Shown here: one piece after another, positions 43,899 to 51,528 of the stretch
Position numbering within the stretch: position 1 is the stretch's first letter
Layout: each line of letters opens with the position of its first letter
Notes under the pieces: model-generated
Databases searched by the model: none
What the model saw: only the letters and a program-made list of their open reading frames with translations
What the model was told of the DNA's origin: nothing
NCBI RefSeq assembly: GCF_001456115.1
Contig: NZ_CP013264.1
Coordinates: forward strand, 3,490,501-3,554,500
Direction: 5' to 3'
From: Sphingobium baderi
GTDB lineage: Bacteria; Pseudomonadota; Alphaproteobacteria; Sphingomonadales; Sphingomonadaceae
DNA length: 64,000 bases
Program-made: the position numbers and the translations under genes

Positions 43899-44173
43899 CG
43901 CTCCTCCACCCGCACATGGATCGACCGCTCATCTTCCTGCCCGTCGGACAGGGCGACGCGGTTGGTCACATAATAAAGCCGCCCCACAGCGCCACCGCTC
44001 AGCCGCACGCTGGTCCGCAAATCCTCGAACGCATCGGCCTCCACCACGATGCCGCCCGCTTCGGCGGGACTGACATGCCACACGCTCGCGACGACATGCT
44101 GCCCGGCCAGATAGGCCGACCAGTCGATTTCATGGTCGATCCGCGCCTGCGGATCTTTCAGATAGAGGTTCAT
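43895..44173 (-). CDS. gp77-like phage structural protein (fibre-tail adaptor type)
   Basis: The 92-residue protein begins MNLYLKDPQARIDHEIDWSAYLAGQHVVASVWHVSP and continues EDLRTSVRLSGGAVGRLYYVTNRVALSDGQEDERSIHVRVEE. This is the beta-sandwich pattern of small phage proteins such as gp77 (KDPxAxxDxxxDWSxWL start). Their role is at the head-tail or fibre junction. RcGTA has no counterpart at this position. It is coupled by overlap to the g6 homologue and to the 57-aa ORF upstream. Confidence 0.65.
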   Translation of the reverse strand: MNLYLKDPQARIDHEIDWSAYLAGQHVVASVWHVSPAEAGGIVVEADAFEDLRTSVRLSGGAVGRLYYVTNRVALSDGQEDERSIHVRVEER

Positions 44174-44343
44174 CTTATCCTGCTTCCTCCCGTCGCTTCG
44201 GGCCTCGCGGGGCCTGTCCTGCCTTCCATGCGCTGCTTCTGACCGGGTCGCGTTCCGGCCAGCCAGCTACCCGGCCAGACCAGTGACGCGCGCGCATTGC
44301 CCGCATCGCCAATCGGCAATGCGCCAAGCGCCTCACCCTCCAT
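44170..44343 (-). CDS. 57-aa ORF translationally coupled inside the fibre cassette
   Basis: An ATG at 44343 lies 11 bases inside the end of the tail-fibre gene and opens a 57-codon frame that ends with a TGA sharing an ATGA with the next start. The product starts MEGEALGALPIGDAGNARAS, contains LVWPGSWLAGTRPGQ and ends TGGSRIR. GGAGG lies 15-11 bases before the ATG. No domain is recognised. Overlaps at both ends argue for real translation. Confidence 0.6.
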   Translation of the reverse strand: MEGEALGALPIGDAGNARASLVWPGSWLAGTRPGQKQRMEGRTGPARPEATGGSRIR

Positions 44344-45982
44344 CGCCGGGGCCTCCGCTCAACTGGGCCAGCGCCGCCTCGATCCCGGCGATCCGCCTGC
44401 GTTGCCAGGCTGCTTCCAGCGCCAGACATTCCTCATAGCGCAGCCCCCATCGGTCCCCGGCGTCCCGGCCGGGACGGACGATCTGCCCCTCCTCATCCCG
44501 TTCTTCCGTTTCCGCCTCCCAGCTATCGAAACAGACGAGGCCCAGCCGCACCGCTTCCCCTACGCCCATGCGCGCGTCGATCGCATCGCGCACCTGCTGC
44601 GCGATCAGGCCGACATGCCAGCGCGCATCGCCGCCTTTCAACGCCACGGCATCGACGAAGCGAAAGCGCCGCCACGTCACGTCGCCCCACGCGTCGAGCA
44701 GCGCTTCGGGAATATCGTCCACATCCCGCTTCTCCCGCGCGTCGGACGTGTTGATCGTGCCGGTGCCCGCATAGACCACGGACCAGCGGCTGGTGGCCGC
44801 TCCCAGCGCGAAATTATTATCCCCGCCAGGGGTCATGGCGGCGGAACTGATCCGGACACGCACGGCCCGTGTGGTCGATCCGATGGCGGTGGTGGCGATG
44901 GCTATGTCCGCGCCATAGCCGGAGTTGGAATAATCCTCCGTCGCATAGGCATAGACAGCCGCGACATTGGCGGTCCAGCCGTTCGACACGGCTTGATAGC
45001 CGGCCATATACATGCCGCCCAATATATCGGACGTCTGGACCGGGGCGGGCGTGGAAACCGTTCCGCGCGCGCGCCGTCCCGCGATCGCGGCGCTGGCGGC
45101 CGAGGTGCCAGCGAAACGGTTGATATAGGGGTCGCCGGTCGTCACCACGCCAAAGCTGTCGAACACCGCGCTCCCGCCGGTGATCGCCACCGCGCCCGCA
45201 TTCTGCGTCGCCATGTTTCCCAGCTCCAGATTGGCCCGCGCCTGCGCGGCCGTGGAAGCTCCCGTCCCGCCATCCGCAATGGCCAGGTCGTCGATGCCGC
45301 TGATCCTGCCCCCGCCGATCTGCGCGTCATCGCTCACGATGGAAACCGCATGCAGCGCCGACCAGCGTCGCGACGGGCTGCCCAGCGCCTGCGCGTCATC
45401 CTCGTCCGGCAGCATATCGCCGCCCGCATCCTGCACGCCCAGCGTCACCCGCGCCGTCGCCGCATCGGCATCGTCCAGCAACGACCGCGCAAAGGGCGTG
45501 CAGGAAATGGCCTCCGCGCTCTCCATCCCCGTAAAGCACAGCAGCCGGTCCGCCCCTGCCTCCACGCCCGCCAGCGCATCCAGCACGCCGCTCGCCGCCT
45601 GCTTGCCCGCCAGCGCCGCCTCGATCCCGCTCAGGTCCGGCGGCGCATGATCATGCGCCTCCACCGCCCGCGCCCATGCCGCGTGCAGCGCCAGCGCGAC
45701 CCGCTTCTCCCCCGCGGCGAAATCCACCGCCGCGCCGCCCGCCGACGAAGCGCCGACCGTCCGCGCCAGCCGCCCCTCGCCGTCCAGCATCCCGCTGCCC
45801 GCCTCCCACTGGCTCGCATCCGTCACGCCCACGATCACATAGGGAAAGCGCGCGCCTGTCCCCACCGCATCGGCAAAGGCGCGATAGCCCATCATCGCGC
45901 CGCCCAGCGTCAGCGGCCCCGTCCCGACATCGTAACAGACCTCCCGCACCAGATCGGCCATTTCCCAATCCGTGATCGCCAC
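44333..45982 (-). CDS. Tail fibre with S74 intramolecular chaperone domain, inserted in GTA cluster
   Basis: The 549-residue protein has an N-terminal part that looks virion-attached (VAITDWEMADLVREVCYDVGTG), a middle beta-helical, Ala/Gly/Ser-rich shaft, and a C-terminal S74 chaperone domain starting at INTSDAREKRDVDDIPEALLDAWGDVTWRRFRFVDAV, with WHVGLIAQQV. The Ser of TSDAREK and the Lys after it are the usual autocleavage dyad. Such domains fold trimeric fibres and are cut off. A GTG at 45982 with GGGGAG is a better start than the TTG at 46003. It lies between capsid and adaptor genes, where RcGTA has no fibre. Confidence 0.8.
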   Translation of the reverse strand: MAITDWEMADLVREVCYDVGTGPLTLGGAMMGYRAFADAVGTGARFPYVIVGVTDASQWEAGSGMLDGEGRLARTVGASSAGGAAVDFAAGEKRVALALHAAWARAVEAHDHAPPDLSGIEAALAGKQAASGVLDALAGVEAGADRLLCFTGMESAEAISCTPFARSLLDDADAATARVTLGVQDAGGDMLPDEDDAQALGSPSRRWSALHAVSIVSDDAQIGGGRISGIDDLAIADGGTGASTAAQARANLELGNMATQNAGAVAITGGSAVFDSFGVVTTGDPYINRFAGTSAASAAIAGRRARGTVSTPAPVQTSDILGGMYMAGYQAVSNGWTANVAAVYAYATEDYSNSGYGADIAIATTAIGSTTRAVRVRISSAAMTPGGDNNFALGAATSRWSVVYAGTGTINTSDAREKRDVDDIPEALLDAWGDVTWRRFRFVDAVALKGGDARWHVGLIAQQVRDAIDARMGVGEAVRLGLVCFDSWEAETEERDEEGQIVRPGRDAGDRWGLRYEECLALEAAWQRRRIAGIEAALAQLSGGPGDGG

Positions 45983-46052
45983 GCCCGTCTCCCCACCAAA
46001 CAAAAAGGGGGACGCGAACGCCCCCCAAAGTTAATCCGCCGTCACCCCCGCA

Positions 46053-47180
46053 TCAGGAAGCGGCGAACTTCATCAGCTTGATCGCCTCGCTGTTCGCCAC
46101 CGCGCCGCCGATCCGCTTGACGGCATAGAAGTGGACGAAGGGCTTGTTGCTGAACGGATCGCGCAGGATGCTCGTCTCGCTGCGTTCCGCGATCACATAG
46201 CCCGCATGGAAATTGCCGAAGGCGATCGACAGGCTGTTCGCGCCGATGTCCGGCATGTCCTCGGCCTCCACCACCGGATAGCCCAGCAGCGTCGCAGGCT
46301 GCCCCGCGCTCATCGAAGGCTGCCACAGGAACGCGCCGTCGCTGGTCTTCATCTTGCGGATGGCCGCCAGGGTCGCCGAATTCATCACGAAAGACGCCCC
46401 CTGCCGGTAGGGCGCGCGCAGGCTCTGCACCAGATCGATCAGCCTGTCCTGCGGATTGGACGCCGCAAAACCGCCCGCCGCGCCCGAAGCCACATATTGC
46501 AGCGACCCGAAAGCCCGCACCCCGTCCGCCTCGTTGGTCGTCGTATAGGTCAGGAACCCCTTGGGCTTGTTCGTGCCATTGCCACCCACAAAGGCCGCGC
46601 CCTCCGCCGCCGCGAACTCGCGGGAAATCTCCCCGGCCAGCCAGCCTTCCACGTCGAACTGCGTATCGTCCAGCATCGCCTGAGACGCCGCCGGATTGGC
46701 GTAAAGCTCGCCCGAAGGCGGCGCGATCTCGTTGAAGCTCGGCGTCCCTGTCTCGGCCCTTGCGCCCGTCTCGCTAGCCCAGCCCGACACGATGCCGCCC
46801 GCACTCACCAGCTTGCGATAGCCCGCGCTCCCCGTCCGCACCACATTGGCGATGGAACGGATCGGCGAAATCGCCTTCAGCGTACTGTCGATCACCGCAT
46901 CGATCTCTCGCGGCACCGCATAGCCGCCCGCAGTCCCGCTCGCGCCCGAAAAGCTCTTCAGCTCCACGCCCGCCTCAAGCCCCTGCCGCAGATAGCGATC
47001 CACGAAGGCCGCCCGCGCCGGATCGACCGCACCGCCCTTCACGCCATCCAGCGCCGGGCGCTGCCCGGAGAGAAAAGCGCCGTCCACCCGACCTTTCAGC
47101 GCAGCAAGATCACCTTCCACAGCCGCGATCCTTTCCCCCTGAAGCACCGCGTCAAAGCTGTTCTCCAACATATCCGTCAT
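46053..47180 (-). CDS. GTA major capsid protein (g5 homologue, HK97 fold)
   Basis: The 375-residue protein has an N-terminal delta region (about 1-65, FDAVLQGERIAAVEGDLAALKGRV) for the prohead protease, then the HK97 core: GGYAVPREIDAVIDSTLKAISPIRSIANVV, TGTPSFNEIAPPSGELYANPAASQAMLDD, AFVGGNGTNKPKGFLTY, and DPFSNKPFVHFYAVKRIGGAV. It forms the capsid. AAGGAG precedes the ATG at 47180. A dispersed repeat separates it from the protease gene. Confidence 0.95.
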   Translation of the reverse strand: MTDMLENSFDAVLQGERIAAVEGDLAALKGRVDGAFLSGQRPALDGVKGGAVDPARAAFVDRYLRQGLEAGVELKSFSGASGTAGGYAVPREIDAVIDSTLKAISPIRSIANVVRTGSAGYRKLVSAGGIVSGWASETGARAETGTPSFNEIAPPSGELYANPAASQAMLDDTQFDVEGWLAGEISREFAAAEGAAFVGGNGTNKPKGFLTYTTTNEADGVRAFGSLQYVASGAAGGFAASNPQDRLIDLVQSLRAPYRQGASFVMNSATLAAIRKMKTSDGAFLWQPSMSAGQPATLLGYPVVEAEDMPDIGANSLSIAFGNFHAGYVIAERSETSILRDPFSNKPFVHFYAVKRIGGAVANSEAIKLMKFAAS

Positions 47181-47232
47181 CGACTTCTCCTTGCCACAAA
47201 ACGAAAAAGGCGGCCCCGCAGGACCGCCAAAA

Positions 47233-47299
47233 ACCTTCTCCCCATCGGGAAGAAGGATACGAAACCTTGCCAGCCTGCTGGCTAGGCGAAGTTGGAGGA
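47233..47299 (+). repeat. Dispersed repeat family B, copy 1, overlapping the end of the prohead protease gene
   Basis: CCTTCTCCCCATCGGGAAGAAGGATAC, CTTGCCAGC and AGGCGAAGTT follow in the same order as in copies at 49691-49766 and 54473-54553. The left part is a hairpin (CTTCTCCC/GGGAAGAAGG). The repeat runs into the 3' end of the prohead protease gene, so it supplies the last codons and the stop. Confidence 0.6.
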
Positions 47300-47716
47300 G
47301 TGGGCCTCTCCGCCCTCCTCCACCGCAATCACCCGCGCCAAGGGCTGCATCGGATGGGTGACGATGCTCACCTCCACCAGGTCCAGCCCCAGCAACTCGC
47401 GCGGCCCCGCGCCCCGCGCCTCCCGCACCCGGTAGCCGAAGGACAGCCCGTCCACCGCCTTCTCCCGCAGCATCCGCGCCGCAGCGCGTCCCGCCGCCGT
47501 CCTTGCCGACACGCGCCCGATCACGCGCAGCCCCCGCGCATCCTCCTCCAGCCGCTCGACCGATCCGATCACCTCGCCCGGCCCATGCTGCCACAGCAGC
47601 GGCACGCCCGTCGCCCGCGCGCTGCCGAAAGCCCCGGCCCGCACCACGTCGCCGCCCCGGTCCACCCGGTCGAACACCGCCGCATAACCGGCAAAGCGCA
47701 CATCGCCCCCGCTCAT
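47282..47716 (-). CDS. GTA prohead protease (g4 homologue, HK97 family)
   Basis: The 144-residue protein has the U35-type protease blocks VRFAGYAAVFDRVDRGGDVVRAGAF, LLWQHGPGEVIGSVERL, EKAVDGLSFGYRV and LDLVEVSIVTHPMQPLARVI. His in WQH and Ser in GLSFGYR fit the catalytic pair. It trims the scaffold part of the capsid. It overlaps DUF6127 by four bases. The last six residues (SSNFA and stop) come from a dispersed repeat. Confidence 0.92.
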   Translation of the reverse strand: MSGGDVRFAGYAAVFDRVDRGGDVVRAGAFGSARATGVPLLWQHGPGEVIGSVERLEEDARGLRVIGRVSARTAAGRAAARMLREKAVDGLSFGYRVREARGAGPRELLGLDLVEVSIVTHPMQPLARVIAVEEGGEAHSSNFA

Positions 47717-48033
47717 CCGCGCACCAGCCCCAGCAAACCCATCTTCACCGCCAGCCCCAGCAGCACCAGAGCCATGGCGATCCGCACCGCCCAGCCGACG
47801 ACAGCGCCCCGCGCCGCCTTCTTCGCGTCGCGCCACGCCGACAGCAGTTCCCGCAACTCCCTCATGTCGCCCTCCGCCCGCCGATCCGCCAGCCCCAGCC
47901 GCTCCAGCGCCCGTCCCGCGCCCAGTTCGCTTGCCTCCTCGATCAGCGCGCGGATCATCACCATGTCCGCGCTCATCGGCTGAGCCTCCGCCTGGGCGAC
48001 CAGCCGCGCCAGCATCTCCCCATCATATTTCAT
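47713..48033 (-). CDS. DUF6127 family GTA-associated membrane protein (g3.5 position)
   Basis: The 106-residue protein begins MKYDGEMLARLVAQAEAQPMSADMVMIRALIEEASELGAGRALERLGL, and ends with one membrane helix (AVVGWAVRIAMALVLLGLAVKMGLLGLVRG). The RRAEGDMRELRELLSAWRDAKKAARGAV stretch is typical of the DUF6127 family found between portal and protease in RcGTA-like clusters. Role unknown. It overlaps the protease gene by four bases. Confidence 0.78.
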   Translation of the reverse strand: MKYDGEMLARLVAQAEAQPMSADMVMIRALIEEASELGAGRALERLGLADRRAEGDMRELRELLSAWRDAKKAARGAVVGWAVRIAMALVLLGLAVKMGLLGLVRG

Positions 48034-48079
48034 CGCACACCGCTCCCCGCCGCCCTTTTCCAGCCGCGCCGCATCGCCT

Positions 48080-48262
48080 ATGTCCCACGCCATGAAACGC
48101 GTTACCCGCAAATGGCTGATCGTCCTTGTCCTCGTCGCCCTCGGCGGTCTCGCCTGGTGGGCGGACCTCTTCACCGTGGGCGACTGCCTGATGCAGGGCG
48201 GGCGCTGGAACTGGGGCGGACATTTCTGCCGCCTCGATTCCCTCGCCCAACCTCTGCTTTAG
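48080..48262 (+). CDS. Small single-pass membrane protein, opposite strand within GTA cluster
   Basis: The 60-residue protein (56 if the ATG at 48092 is used) has MKRVTRKWLIVLVLVALGGLAWWADLF, one membrane segment, and a C-terminal CLMQGGRWNWGGHFCRL part with two cysteines, a pattern seen in many small exported proteins (Cx2GGRW...C). It lies between the portal and DUF6127 genes and its stop overlaps the portal stop (TTAG) tail to tail. It is a host-like gene rather than a GTA part. No strong ribosome-binding site is seen. Confidence 0.55.
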   Translation: MSHAMKRVTRKWLIVLVLVALGGLAWWADLFTVGDCLMQGGRWNWGGHFCRLDSLAQPLL

Positions 48263-49389
48263 GCGATCATCAGCATCGCCTTCTTCTCCTCCGCCGTCAG
48301 GAAATCGGCGGCCGCCACGCGGTCCCACAGCGCCGCCCGCTCCTCCGCCAGAGCAGGCACGGCGTCCAGATCGGCCTCGACCCGCGCGCCCGGCCACCAA
48401 CTGCACAGCCCCTGCGAAAGCCCCGCGCACAGCTTGGCCACCAGCGGCAGGATCGTCTGCCGCCACAGCGCCCGGTTCGCCTCGCGATAATTGGCATAGG
48501 TGTTGTCGCCCGGCAGCCCCAGCAGCATCGGCGGCACGCCAAAGGCCAGCGCGATCTCCCGCGCCGCCGCCGCCTTCAACCCCACGAAATCCATCTCGGC
48601 GGGCGACAGGCTGAGCGCCTTCCAATTGAGGCCGCCCTCCAGCAGCATCGGCCGCCCGGCATTGGCCGCGCCTGCAAAGGCGGCGTCCATCTCCTGCCTG
48701 ACCCGCTCGAACTGCTCCGGCGACATCACCGACCCGTCGCCCGGATCATAGACCATCGCCCCGCTCGGCCGCGCCGCATTGTCGAGCAGCGCCTTGTTCC
48801 ACACCGTCGCGGCATTGTGGATCGCCACCGCGCCCGCCGCCGCGCCGACGCAGCCCAGCCCATAATGATCGTCCAGCGGGTGCAGCGCTTTGAGGTGAAT
48901 GATGCTCGTGCGCCCCGCGCCGTCCTCCGGCGTCAGGCGCGTCACGCTGTCCCCCACGCGATAGAGATAAGCGGCGGGCCAGCCCCGTGCATCGGCCTCC
49001 ACGCTCACCCGTTCCGGGCGCAGCGCATACAGCTCGGTCGGCGTCCCGTCCGCGCCCGCCAATATCTGCACATAGCCATTGCCGTGCAACAGCAGGTGGC
49101 AGGCCAGCGTCTCGACCAGCGCCTGCCCCGCCGAACAGCGGTTGACCAGCCCCAGCACTCGCGCCGCCGCCTCCGGCTCCACGCCGCAGACTTTCAGCGC
49201 CGTCGCGCCCGCCGCTTCGCACACCAGCCGCATCGCCCGCTGCGCGATGGGATTGCCGATCACCCCGGCCCGCACCTGCGCCTCATAAGAGGCAGGCCAT
49301 TCCCCCAGAGCCACGCCGCCCGATCCCCAGGCGCGCGCCAGCACCGGCCGCGCTCCATCGCGCGCCGCTTTCGTCCCGAACCATTTCAT
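48259..49389 (-). CDS. GTA portal protein (g3 homologue, HK97/SPP1-type)
   Basis: The 376-residue protein begins MKWFGTKAARDGARPVLARAWGSGGVALGEWPASYEAQVRAGVIGNPIAQRAMRLVCEAAGATAL, with LLLHGNGYVQILAGADGTPTELYALRPERVSV and FGVPPMLLGLPGDNTYANYREANRALWRQTILPLV, the portal hallmarks. It forms the dodecameric ring for DNA entry and exit. Confidence 0.93.
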   Translation of the reverse strand: MKWFGTKAARDGARPVLARAWGSGGVALGEWPASYEAQVRAGVIGNPIAQRAMRLVCEAAGATALKVCGVEPEAAARVLGLVNRCSAGQALVETLACHLLLHGNGYVQILAGADGTPTELYALRPERVSVEADARGWPAAYLYRVGDSVTRLTPEDGAGRTSIIHLKALHPLDDHYGLGCVGAAAGAVAIHNAATVWNKALLDNAARPSGAMVYDPGDGSVMSPEQFERVRQEMDAAFAGAANAGRPMLLEGGLNWKALSLSPAEMDFVGLKAAAAREIALAFGVPPMLLGLPGDNTYANYREANRALWRQTILPLVAKLCAGLSQGLCSWWPGARVEADLDAVPALAEERAALWDRVAAADFLTAEEKKAMLMIA

Positions 49390-49478
49390 GACAAACCCCG
49401 TTTTTTCAGGAAAAATATATTAGGCCGCGGACAAAACGGCCCTTTTCGGCCAAGGGCGGCCATGCCCAAACCCACCTC

Positions 49479-49530
49479 CATTCGTCCTGAGTAGGTAGCC
49501 ACTGAGCTTGTCGAAGTGGCGTATCGCCCC
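49479..49530 (-). repeat. Dispersed REP-like element, copy 2
   Basis: CATTCGTCCTGAGTAGG, GCCACTGAGCTTGTC and GAAGTGGCGTATCG follow in the reverse order of the element at 33029-33079, so it is an inverted copy. The repeat is almost identical over about 45 bases. Confidence 0.75.
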
Positions 49531-49690
49531 TATTCAGGCCGAACCGGGAGAGGGCTGAAATAGCAACATCCGCCAACCACCCGGAGCCGCCCTCACCACG
49601 ATCACAAAAAATCCCCGCCCCCTATCCGGAAGCGAGGATAAAAAGATTCGCCGGCAGGGGAAGACGCCATAACAGCCCCTCCTGCCCTTC

Positions 49691-49766
49691 CCCTTCTCCC
49701 CTTTGGGGGAAAGGATACGGCCCCTTGCCAACAAGCTCGCCCGGCGCAGTGGAATGAGGGGAGGGA
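49691..49766 (+). repeat. Dispersed repeat family B, copy 2
   Basis: CCCCTTCTCCCCTTTGGGGG, AAAGGATACG, CTTGCCAACAAGC and GGCGCAGTGGAATGAGGGGAGG match copies at 47233 and 54473 in order and orientation. The first 20 bases form a hairpin. Confidence 0.65.
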
Positions 49767-49790
49767 TCACGCCCCACCCTCACTCCAATC

Positions 49791-50129
49791 TCACGGATTG
49801 CGCTTGAGCACCCGGTCGCATTCCGAATTGGTGCCTTCGCTCTTGCCGATCACCCGGCCCGCGACGGCGCCAGCCGCACCCGCCAGCAGGGATTCGCCCA
49901 GATCGCCGCCCGCGATCGCGCCGACGCCCGCGCCACCCGCCGCGCCGATGACGGTGCCCTTGTCGCGGCCCTTCTTGGCCTGCAACAGGCAATAGCGCAC
50001 ATCGTCGCGATCGGACGGATGGGCCCGCGCGACCCGCGCCCGTTCCTTGCTGTTCAGCGACGCCGCAAAGGCTGGCGCCGCCATCAGCGACACGCCAGCG
50101 AGGGCCGCCATAAGCTTGCCCATATTCAT
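49791..50129 (-). CDS. Exported glycine-zipper protein between terminase and portal genes
   Basis: The 112-residue protein has a signal peptide (MNMGKLMAALAGVSLMAAPAFAA) and a glycine-zipper segment (GTVIGAAGGAGVGAIAGGDLGESLLAGAAGAVAGRVIG), as in the SlyB/17-kDa antigen-like outer-membrane proteins. One cysteine pair (YCLL, SECD) may form a disulfide. GGAG lies eight bases before the ATG. It is on the same strand as the GTA genes but is host-like; it splits the terminase from the portal. Confidence 0.75.
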   Translation of the reverse strand: MNMGKLMAALAGVSLMAAPAFAASLNSKERARVARAHPSDRDDVRYCLLQAKKGRDKGTVIGAAGGAGVGAIAGGDLGESLLAGAAGAVAGRVIGKSEGTNSECDRVLKRNP

Positions 50130-50192
50130 CACACATACTCCAACAGTTCAGCGATACGTCTGGGGAAACGAGCCGCCGTCGCGAAGGGTTCC

Positions 50193-51512
50193 TCATCCCA
50201 GCGTCCTGATCCGCGCATCGCCGCGCCGCGTCAGCATCAATTCGGTGAGCGCCCATACCAGCGCGTCGGCCCGGTCGGGCGAGCGCCCCGGCCCTTCATA
50301 GCCGCCCCCGGCGATCAGCCCGCACATCTCGTCCTCCAGGTCGGGAAAAGCCCCGCGATGCGCCACCCGCCCTGCCTCATAGAGCGCCGCCACAGGCTCC
50401 GCCCGCGCCGCCTTCCCCCGGCTGGCATGGACCAGCTTGACCGGCAGCCCGGCCTCCGCCGCGCGCAGCACGCTTTCGACCATCGCGCCGCCATTATTGG
50501 CCTCCGCCACCACGCGGTCCGCGCCATAGGCCGCCGCCGCGCCGGCCACCGCCCGCGCCCAGCCTTCGGGCCGCATCTTTTCCACGCTCGCGTCGGCCAG
50601 CACATAAGCGCGCCCATCCGCGCCCAGCCCCGCCACAACGATCCCACACGCATCCCCATGCGCCGAAGCAGGCGGATCGACCGCCACCACCACGCGCGTC
50701 AGCCCCTTTTCGGGCACATGCCGCACCCGGCACCGCTCCAGCAGGTCGCGGGTCCACAGCGCGCCCTCGATCTCCTCGATCAGCTCGCCGTCCAGTTCCT
50801 GCCGCCCCAGCCGCGTGCCGCCATAGCCTTCTTCCATCGCGGCGAGGAAACCCTCCGCCAGATGCGCCGCATTGTCGGCCGTCCGCCCCCGCGTCACCAC
50901 CGTGTCCCCCCCTTCCCGCGCCGCCAGCCGCCGCACCAGCGGCACCGGCCTTGGCGTCGTCGTCGCCAGCACCTGCGGCCTGCGCCCCAGCCGCATCCCC
51001 AGCATGAGGTTGTCCCACACCGCTTCCCCGCCCGGCCATTTGCCGATCTCGTCCGCCCAGCCATGGCTGAATTGCGGCCCGCGCAGCGCCTCCGGGTCGG
51101 CCGCGCCGAACAGCGTGGCAATCGCCCCATTGGGCCATATCAGCTTCCGCAAGGCAGGCGCATAAGCAGGCCGGCACCACCATGGCGCGATGGAAAGCAG
51201 CCCCGAAACCCCCTCCACCATCACGCTGCGCGCCTCGCCCAGCGTCGCCCCCACCAAAGCGATCCTTGCGCCGGGATCATTTTCCGCAATCTCCCGTACC
51301 CATTCCGCGCCAGCCCGCGTCTTGCCGAAGCCCCGCCCCGCCATCATCAGCCAGACGCGCCAGTCCCCGTCCGGCGCGACCTGCCCCGCCCGCGCCGTCC
51401 AGCGCCATTCGGCGGCCAGCCGCTCCGCAGCCGCGTCGTCCAGATGCGCCAGCACCCGTTCCCGCACGGCGTCATCCTGCCCGGCGAGCCATTCCATGTC
51501 CGACATCCGCAT
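50193..51512 (-). CDS. GTA large terminase (g2 homologue)
   Basis: The 439-residue ATPase/nuclease has the adenine- and Walker-A region WLMMAGRGFGKTRAGAEWVREIAENDPGARIALVGAT, a coupling-motif-like VLATTTPRPVPLVRRL, and the nuclease acids in VVVAVDPPASAHGDACGIVVAG and RADALVWALTELML. It packages DNA into GTA heads; in GTAs packaging is usually not specific for a cos or pac site. The ATG at 51512 or at 51506 is possible. Confidence 0.93.
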   Translation of the reverse strand: MRMSDMEWLAGQDDAVRERVLAHLDDAAAERLAAEWRWTARAGQVAPDGDWRVWLMMAGRGFGKTRAGAEWVREIAENDPGARIALVGATLGEARSVMVEGVSGLLSIAPWWCRPAYAPALRKLIWPNGAIATLFGAADPEALRGPQFSHGWADEIGKWPGGEAVWDNLMLGMRLGRRPQVLATTTPRPVPLVRRLAAREGGDTVVTRGRTADNAAHLAEGFLAAMEEGYGGTRLGRQELDGELIEEIEGALWTRDLLERCRVRHVPEKGLTRVVVAVDPPASAHGDACGIVVAGLGADGRAYVLADASVEKMRPEGWARAVAGAAAAYGADRVVAEANNGGAMVESVLRAAEAGLPVKLVHASRGKAARAEPVAALYEAGRVAHRGAFPDLEDEMCGLIAGGGYEGPGRSPDRADALVWALTELMLTRRGDARIRTLG

Positions 51513-51528
51513 CGCCTGCGCCCCCGCC

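Larger units (their letters stand above)
49390..49790. other. Intergenic region with two dispersed repeats inside the GTA cluster
   Basis: About 400 bases without a gene, upstream of the portal gene. It holds a REP-like copy at 49479-49530 and a repeat-family-B copy at 49691-49766. The portal promoter or a readthrough region would have to lie here. Confidence 0.6.

Noticed and set aside
44297..46081. Plus-strand frame of 594 codons opposite the tail fibre
   Set aside because: Same antisense effect; no domain, and the fibre with its S74 domain is on the other strand.
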